Shown in pieces: positions 59,155-64,000 of a stretch of DNA of 64,000 nucleotides. Below the pieces are notes generated by a model that worked only from the letters and a program-made list of their open reading frames with translations, had not been told where the DNA came from and made no database searches. The DNA lies in assembly GCA_902563105.1 (NCBI GenBank), contig CACEVU010000001.1, positions 349,649 to 413,648 on the forward strand. Direction: 5' to 3'. Positions within the stretch are counted from its first letter, which is position 1, and each line of letters opens with the position of its first letter. Source of the stretch: an uncultured SAR86 cluster bacterium. Lineage in GTDB: Bacteria; Pseudomonadota; Gammaproteobacteria; Magnimaribacterales; AG-339-G14. The position numbers and the translations under genes are program-made.

Positions 59155-60502
59155 ATTTGCTCCAAGCCCAACTGGTCATCTTCATTTAGGAGGAGCTAGA
59201 ACAGCACTATTTTCTTACCTTTTTGCAAAAGCTAATAAAGGAAAATTTCTTCTTAGATTTGAAGATACTGACCGTGAACGATCGAAAAAAGAGTTCATTG
59301 ATTCCATTATTGATTCTTTAAAATGGATGAAAATTACTCCTGATGAGGAACCTATTTATCAATCTAAAAAAATCTCTAATCATAAAGAAATTGCATTGAA
59401 ACTCTATGATCAAGGTTTTGCATATGCTTGTGATTGTAGTGAAGAACAGCTTTCAGAAATGAGAAAAGATCAAATATCTAAAAAACAAAAACCTATGTAT
59501 AACGGATTAAATAGGGACAAAAACATTAAGTTCTCTGAGGGAATGGTTTTAAGATTTAAATTTCCTCTGCATAATTCCTCAGCCTTTGATGATCTTATTT
59601 TAGGAAAGATAAACGTTGAAAATAAAGAATTTGATGATTTTATTATTTTAAGAAGCGACGGAACTCCTACCTATAATTTTTCTGCTGCAATAGATGATAT
59701 CGACATGAAAATTACAACAGTTATAAGGGGCGATGATCATATTACAAATACTTTAAAACAGATAAATGTTTTCAAGGTTTTGGATAAAAAGATACCCAAT
59801 TACGCTCATTTACCAATGGTACTAGGCGAATCTGGGAAAAGACTATCTAAAAGAGACGGGGCGGAAGATATTTTAGAATATCGTCACAAAGGTTACTTAA
59901 ATGATGCTTTGATAAATTACTTAGTAAGACTAGGGTGGTCTTATGGAGAGGAGGAAATATTTTCTTTAGAAAAACTTGAAGGAATTTTTGATTTATCCCA
60001 TGTAAATTCTTCACCATCTAAGTACTCCCAAGATTTATTGAACTGGTATAACAACAAATATCTAAACTTTTTAACTAGCGATGAGCTGATTTTTAAGCTG
60101 AGGGAAGATTTTAAAGTAGATTTTGGTGAATTAGAAAGGGGAGATTTGGCAATTTCTTTATTAGCAAAAGGGGCCAATACCCTGAAAGAAATTAGCGAAG
60201 AATCTAAATATTTTTTTCAAGATCCTTTAATGAATCTTGAATCTGCGGGTATTGGTAAAGATAAAAAAGAGATTTTTATAGATTTTAAAAATCAACTAAG
60301 CAAAATTGATTTTCAACAAGAAGAAATTGAAACCGTCATTGGTAGTTTTCTTAAACTGCATAATCTTAAATTTCCTGAACTTGGAAGGCCATTAAGGATG
60401 ATTTTAACTGGAAAGCAAAATGCTCCCTCAATATCTGAATTGTTATTCATCTTAGGTAAAGATATATCTTTAAAAAGGATAGAATATAGCCTCAATGATT
60501 GA
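59141..60502 (+). CDS. gltX: Glutamate-tRNA ligase
   Basis: GltX charges tRNA-Glu (and tRNA-Gln in some lineages) with glutamate. The 453-residue class I synthetase has the HIGH-type [26 protein letters not shown] at the N-terminus, [23 protein letters not shown] and the KMSKS-type [16 protein letters not shown] near 235-250. The track begins at a TTG at 59135; ATG 59141 ([10 protein letters not shown]) is preferred. The gene overlaps dnaQ by 14 bases and the Trm112-like gene by eight. Whether it is discriminating cannot be told because glnS or gatCAB is not in view. Confidence 0.96.
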   Translation: MEVTRFAPSPTGHLHLGGARTALFSYLFAKANKGKFLLRFEDTDRERSKKEFIDSIIDSLKWMKITPDEEPIYQSKKISNHKEIALKLYDQGFAYACDCSEEQLSEMRKDQISKKQKPMYNGLNRDKNIKFSEGMVLRFKFPLHNSSAFDDLILGKINVENKEFDDFIILRSDGTPTYNFSAAIDDIDMKITTVIRGDDHITNTLKQINVFKVLDKKIPNYAHLPMVLGESGKRLSKRDGAEDILEYRHKGYLNDALINYLVRLGWSYGEEEIFSLEKLEGIFDLSHVNSSPSKYSQDLLNWYNNKYLNFLTSDELIFKLREDFKVDFGELERGDLAISLLAKGANTLKEISEESKYFFQDPLMNLESAGIGKDKKEIFIDFKNQLSKIDFQQEEIETVIGSFLKLHNLKFPELGRPLRMILTGKQNAPSISELLFILGKDISLKRIEYSLND

Positions 60503-60677
60503 TCAAAAATTACTCGAAATTTTAGTTTGTCCTGTATCTCACTCAAAATTAATTCACATCGGTGATGAATTAATTAGTAAGGAAGCTAAGTTAGCGTATC
60601 CTATTCGAGAAGGTATTCCGATCATGTTAGAGAATGAAGCTCGTAAACTTTCTGATAAAGAACTAAGTGATTTTTAA
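60495..60677 (+). CDS. Trm112-like small protein (UPF0434/YcaR)
   Basis: The 60-residue product [14 protein letters not shown]... resembles YcaR and the Trm112 zinc-ribbon family, which in some bacteria act with methyltransferases. Only one cysteine of the usual CPxC pair remains (CPVSHSKL), so zinc binding is probably lost, as in many bacterial members. [20 protein letters not shown] is the family's signature second half. It overlaps gltX by eight bases and the convergent metallo-hydrolase by four. A small gene that would be easy to miss. Confidence 0.88.
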   Translation: MIDQKLLEILVCPVSHSKLIHIGDELISKEAKLAYPIREGIPIMLENEARKLSDKELSDF

Positions 60678-61975
60678 TCCTCAGAAGCTAAATCTCTTTT
60701 ATTTTCAGCAGACGCTAAACTTGCGTGATTGAAAATGTTTCGAGCCATAGAGGAGCTCTGAATTTTTGATATAGCCTCGTAGATTTTTTTTCTTGCAAGA
60801 TGTATTTTTTCATTATCTTTTTCTGCGTAATAAGCAACTTCAATCAGATGTGCTGCTAAAGCGTGCTTACCTTTTTCTGAGTTTGATAAAGCTTTCTCAA
60901 TTATCTTATTTACTCCTCCTGCTAACTCGATCCATTCAGCCGCCTCATTTTCTCTAGTGTCGGGTAACAATCTATCGTATTCTCCATCCCACCAGCCTCC
61001 ATATCTTCGCCATATCATTTTTATTAAAAATTTTGGATCATCATAAACTGGTTTAAGCCAAGGATTATCCATGAATTCAGAAGCAATCTTGACCTGATGA
61101 AATACCTCATTTAGAGATTTGCCTTTGTTCATAAGTTGTAAAGTTTGCTCCTCAAGATTTTCTAAAAAAGCTGAAGTTGTTGATAAAGCTACTTTTATTC
61201 TTTCTCTGCCGTAAATTGGTAGGCCATGACCAGGTATCATGATTTCAGCTTCTTTTTTTATCATAAGATTTAAAGCTTCAGACCAATCACTAATATATCT
61301 TTGAACTTTTTGAGGATTACCTCCATTAGGTATTGCCCAAATAAATAAATCTCCTGGCGCTAATATTTTTCTCTCAGGAATAAAAACCCAAGTATGATCA
61401 TCAGTCTCGCCGCGACCATGAAACATTTCAAAAGTGCAATTCCCAAGTTTGAAATTAAATTCATCTTCAAAAGTAACGTCAGGATAACGATATTCTTCAG
61501 GCCACTTAAAATGCGGAACATTAATTGCAAATTGCCTTCTGTTTATTGCAGTATTCCAGCCGAGTGTTTTTCTGTAACGATCAAAATGATCTGGAAGTAA
61601 TTTGTGACTATAAACTATTGGTCTTTTCTTTTTTAATCTGTCTGCATCTTCATCAAATTTCTTTATTGCAAAAACATGATCGACATGATGGTGTGTAAAA
61701 ATTGCTGCTTTTAGCTCTTCTTCAGGACGCCATTTCTTTATCTCCTCATAAGCAGAGTCAATATCAAGTTGACTACCTGCATCCAACATCACTAGGCCAT
61801 CGTTTGTATCAACAACATACATTCCACCAATACCTTTTATACCTAATAAATTATCAGAAAGTTCTGTTGAACCTTCATAGAAAGTATGAACAGGATGATG
61901 TTCAAATTTAGTATCCAATTTGCCTTGCCAAGCAAGCTCAGATAATTCTTTTAAATTATTCATTTTTTTTTCCAT
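60674..61975 (-). CDS. Alkylsulfatase-like metallo-beta-lactamase-fold hydrolase
   Basis: This resembles SdsA-type alkyl sulfatases: an MBL-fold domain with zinc motif [15 protein letters not shown] near 93-107, [25 protein letters not shown] and [11 protein letters not shown]-terminal alkyl-sulfatase dimerization-type domain has [18 protein letters not shown]. The 433-residue protein lacks a signal peptide and the terminal sterol-carrier domain of full-length SdsA, so it may act on another ester in the cytoplasm. Two starts are possible, ATG 61975 and ATG 61963 (the latter with GGA 9 bases upstream). It faces a CoA-transferase across 58 bases. Confidence 0.82.
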   Translation of the reverse strand: MEKKMNNLKELSELAWQGKLDTKFEHHPVHTFYEGSTELSDNLLGIKGIGGMYVVDTNDGLVMLDAGSQLDIDSAYEEIKKWRPEEELKAAIFTHHHVDHVFAIKKFDEDADRLKKKRPIVYSHKLLPDHFDRYRKTLGWNTAINRRQFAINVPHFKWPEEYRYPDVTFEDEFNFKLGNCTFEMFHGRGETDDHTWVFIPERKILAPGDLFIWAIPNGGNPQKVQRYISDWSEALNLMIKKEAEIMIPGHGLPIYGRERIKVALSTTSAFLENLEEQTLQLMNKGKSLNEVFHQVKIASEFMDNPWLKPVYDDPKFLIKMIWRRYGGWWDGEYDRLLPDTRENEAAEWIELAGGVNKIIEKALSNSEKGKHALAAHLIEVAYYAEKDNEKIHLARKKIYEAISKIQSSSMARNIFNHASLASAENKRDLASED

Positions 61976-62033
61976 TGAATAAGTCTACAAGACGAAGTAT
62001 CTTAATTATAAATAAATTTTTTGGGGAGAGAGC

Positions 62034-63164
62034 ATGAGTTATTCAAAACCACTTGCTGGAATTAAGATAATAGAAATATCAACAATAGTAACCGCATCAC
62101 TAGCTACAATGATGATGGCAGATCAAGGTGCAGAAGTTATAAAAATTGAACAATCAGGTATTGGTGATCCTATGCGTTACTTAGGTACGCAAAAAGGAGG
62201 AATTTCAGCATTATTTGCAAACTGCAACAGGGGTAAGAAATCCATAGATTTAGACTTAAAAGCAGAAAAAGACCTAGAGATAGCAAAAAAACTAATTGCC
62301 GATGCAGATATCCTGATAAATAACTTTAGGCCTGGAATTATGGAAAAAATAGGACTAAGTGAAAAAGTATGTAAAAAGTTAAATGTTAATTTAATTTATG
62401 CATCAATAAATGGATTTGGTGACGAAGGCCCTTTTTCCTCATCACCAGCATATGACCATGTTGTTCAAGCTATGGCAGGAGCAACTGACATTCAATCAAA
62501 TCAAAATGAACCAGAATATATAAAGACTTTATTATGCGACAAGATTACTGCCTATACAGTTTGTCAGTCTTTATCCTCAGCACTTTATAAAAGGGAAAAA
62601 ACTGGAATTGCAGACCGTTTAAACTTGTGTATGTTAGATTCTGCTGTTTTTTTTCTTTGGCCTGATGGCATGATGAACCATACGCTTTTAGACGAAGATG
62701 TAACTAAATTGCCAGCTATAACTAAAACTTATAATTTATATAAATGTAAAGATGGATATATTTCAATCGCTGCTTTATCGGATGCCCAATGGTTTGGTAT
62801 CTTTCGAGCTCTGGATCTACCCGAATTAACTGAGGATAGTAGATTTAATAATGTATTAGCTCGAAGTGAAAATATGCTTGAGTTAGTTGAGGCTTTATCA
62901 ATCTTTGAATCATTAACAGTAAAGGTAGCATTAGAGAATTTGCAAAGAGAAGATGTTCCATGCTCCAAAACAATCTCTTTAGATGAATTGATGGTTCATC
63001 CTCAAATAGATGCAAATAATCTTTTTAACGCAATTCAAAGCATTCATCAGGGCCAAGTTCGAGCTTTAAGGTATCCCACTAAATTTAGTGGCAATGAAAT
63101 GTTTAATGACTTAGCAGCACCAGCATTGGGCGAACATAAAGCTGAGATTCTTAAATCTTTATAA
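62034..63164 (+). CDS. Family III CoA-transferase (CaiB/BaiF)
   Basis: Class III CoA-transferases move CoA between acids without a ping-pong glutamyl intermediate. The 376-residue protein has LAGIKIIEISTIVTASLATMMMADQGAEVIKIEQ at the N-terminus, NRGKKSIDLDLKAEKD, NNFRPGIMEKIGL, ASINGFGDEGPFSSSPAYDHVVQAMAG with the catalytic Asp, and ENLQREDVPCSKTISLDELMVHPQI. GGGGAGAGAGC precedes the ATG, a strong Shine-Dalgarno. The substrate is unknown. A GPH symporter gene follows after four bases, suggesting import and activation of the same acid or glycoside-derived compound. Confidence 0.92.
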   Translation: MSYSKPLAGIKIIEISTIVTASLATMMMADQGAEVIKIEQSGIGDPMRYLGTQKGGISALFANCNRGKKSIDLDLKAEKDLEIAKKLIADADILINNFRPGIMEKIGLSEKVCKKLNVNLIYASINGFGDEGPFSSSPAYDHVVQAMAGATDIQSNQNEPEYIKTLLCDKITAYTVCQSLSSALYKREKTGIADRLNLCMLDSAVFFLWPDGMMNHTLLDEDVTKLPAITKTYNLYKCKDGYISIAALSDAQWFGIFRALDLPELTEDSRFNNVLARSENMLELVEALSIFESLTVKVALENLQREDVPCSKTISLDELMVHPQIDANNLFNAIQSIHQGQVRALRYPTKFSGNEMFNDLAAPALGEHKAEILKSL

Positions 63165-63168
63165 TTAG

Positions 63169-64000
63169 TTGAACGCTTTAACTAATAAGCAAAGAATTGG
63201 CTATGGCATTGGCGATATTGCAATTTGTTTTTACTGGTCTGGAGTTGGTCTATATCTTCTATATTTTTATACAGACATCGTTGGCATCAGTCCTTATTTA
63301 GCCGGCTGGATTTATGCATTGGGAATTGCTTGGGATGCAATCACCGATCCATTTATGGGTTATTTGGCTGAAAGAACTGTTTCAAAAAAAGGTAAATATC
63401 GACCTTTTATTTTTTTTGGAACAGTTCCATTAGCACTCTCCTTTGTTTTGCTATTTTGGATCCCACCTTTTACTGGTTTTTCACTGTTTTTAAGCTTATT
63501 AATAATTAATATTCTTCATCGAACTTGCTTTACTATTGTAAGTGTTCCATATTCATCCTTAACACCCAGATTGTCGTCAGATAGCGAAGAGAGAACTAAA
63601 TTGACAACAGCTCGTATGATTGGAGCTTCATTTGGTACGTTATTGATGTCATCGTTAGGTTTTCCCCTCATTAATTATTTTGGTCACAATAATGAATCAG
63701 TAGGAATACTTTATTTATCCGGAATTGCTGGTTTTTTTGCAGTCATCATTCTTTATGCAACATATTTTTCTGTGAGAGAAAATTCAACTCAAGAAGAAAA
63801 AATTGCCTATCCTTCTTTAAAAAAACTAATTTTATCAGTCACTAAAAACTATCCTTTTTGGATTGTTTTTTCTTCAATTCTTATACTAGGTTCAACAACG
63901 ATTATGTTTAATAAAAATTTAATTTATTACATTAAATATGCACTAGATTTACATGATTATCAGGGTTTAGTCCTTGGACTAAGTGGTTTAAGTAGTTTCG
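63169..64000 (+). CDS. GPH-family (MelB-like) cation symporter, 5' part (runs off the window)
   Basis: The ORF track misses this open frame because it has no stop before the window end. From TTG 63169 it reads NALTNKQRIGYGIGDIAICFYWSGVGLYLLYFYTDIVGISPYLAGWIYALGIAWDAITDPFMGYLAERT and continues for about 277 codons. The early Asp-rich helix (AWDAITDPFMGYLAE), the KGKYRPFIFFG loop and VPYSSLTP are classic for glycoside-pentoside-hexuronide symporters. The TTG is the earliest plausible start, four bases after the CoA-transferase stop; TTG is used repeatedly here. The remaining half and substrate are not visible. Confidence 0.88.
   Translation, partial: MNALTNKQRIGYGIGDIAICFYWSGVGLYLLYFYTDIVGISPYLAGWIYALGIAWDAITDPFMGYLAERTVSKKGKYRPFIFFGTVPLALSFVLLFWIPPFTGFSLFLSLLIINILHRTCFTIVSVPYSSLTPRLSSDSEERTKLTTARMIGASFGTLLMSSLGFPLINYFGHNNESVGILYLSGIAGFFAVIILYATYFSVRENSTQEEKIAYPSLKKLILSVTKNYPFWIVFSSILILGSTTIMFNKNLIYYIKYALDLHDYQGLVLGLSGLSSF

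Noticed and set aside
1-64000. Prophage, transposon, CRISPR array or restriction island
   Set aside because: No integrase, transposase, terminal repeats, spacer-repeat array or methylase was seen on either strand; gene order is mostly core gammaproteobacterial.

Overview
The window is AT-rich (about one third G+C by eye), densely packed, and clearly bacterial. Gene order points to a gammaproteobacterium. The run folD, tRNA-Pro/Arg/His, tig, clpP, clpX, lon, hupB, ppiD, fabI is the classic gammaproteobacterial (Pseudomonas-like) arrangement. So are DUF3108-purN-purM facing DUF2066...hda, and mltD-gloB facing rnhA-dnaQ. Low G+C, very short intergenic gaps, many 1-14 base gene overlaps, a TonB-dependent receptor, and frequent TTG/GTG starts fit a streamlined marine lineage such as SAR86. 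That lineage call is inference, not proof. No phage, insertion sequence, CRISPR array or plasmid gene was seen.

Layout. 1-3.5 kb: the 5' part of pyrB, an HNH nuclease gene, a ScsB/DsbD-type thiol transporter and yqgE. 3.5-10.5 kb: one long co-directional run nadA-nadC-lipoprotein-serine hydrolase-recX-dnaX-recR-dcd, joining NAD synthesis to replication and repair. 10.5-15 kb: purine genes purM-purN-DUF3108, divergent from DUF2066, a CDP-alcohol phosphatidyltransferase and a degenerate Hda. 15-20 kb: envelope and repair genes sppA, a TlpA-like thioredoxin, an M23 peptidase, xseA and an EamA transporter. 20-26.4 kb: an AtuA-like protein and enoyl-CoA hydratase converge on a two-subunit biotin-dependent acyl-CoA carboxylase, a catabolic island for branched or isoprenoid acyl-CoAs. 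26.5-31 kb: tRNA-Val, PhoD, tRNA-Asp, panD, an SDR, an unexplained structured RNA candidate on the minus strand, and a DASS transporter. 31-39.8 kb: patatin, gpsA, DUF4389, folE, maf, SDR, a FabY-type ketosynthase, an acyl-CoA synthetase and folD. 39.9-49.6 kb: tRNAs and the protein-quality-control operon through fabI. 49.7-55.8 kb: a TonB receptor followed by an Opp-type substrate-binding protein and two permeases with no ATPase gene. 55.8-64 kb: mltD, gloB, rnhA, dnaQ, gltX, a Trm112-like protein, an alkylsulfatase-like metallo-hydrolase, a CoA-transferase and a truncated GPH symporter.

The most interesting signals are regulatory or architectural. (1) At six divergent gene pairs, good -10 hexamers lie only 6-11 bases from the start codons and no Shine-Dalgarno is present, which suggests leaderless transcription. 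(2) Three protein genes begin 8-15 bases after a tRNA, so tRNA 3' processing would also give nearly leaderless mRNAs. (3) dnaX carries an 11-A run exactly where domain III ends, with early stops in both other frames, a likely slippage site for making gamma. (4) The Hda homologue has lost its P-loop and Walker B but keeps its arginine finger. (5) A candidate ncRNA of about 225 nt with its own strong terminator occupies 29524-29750 on the minus strand.
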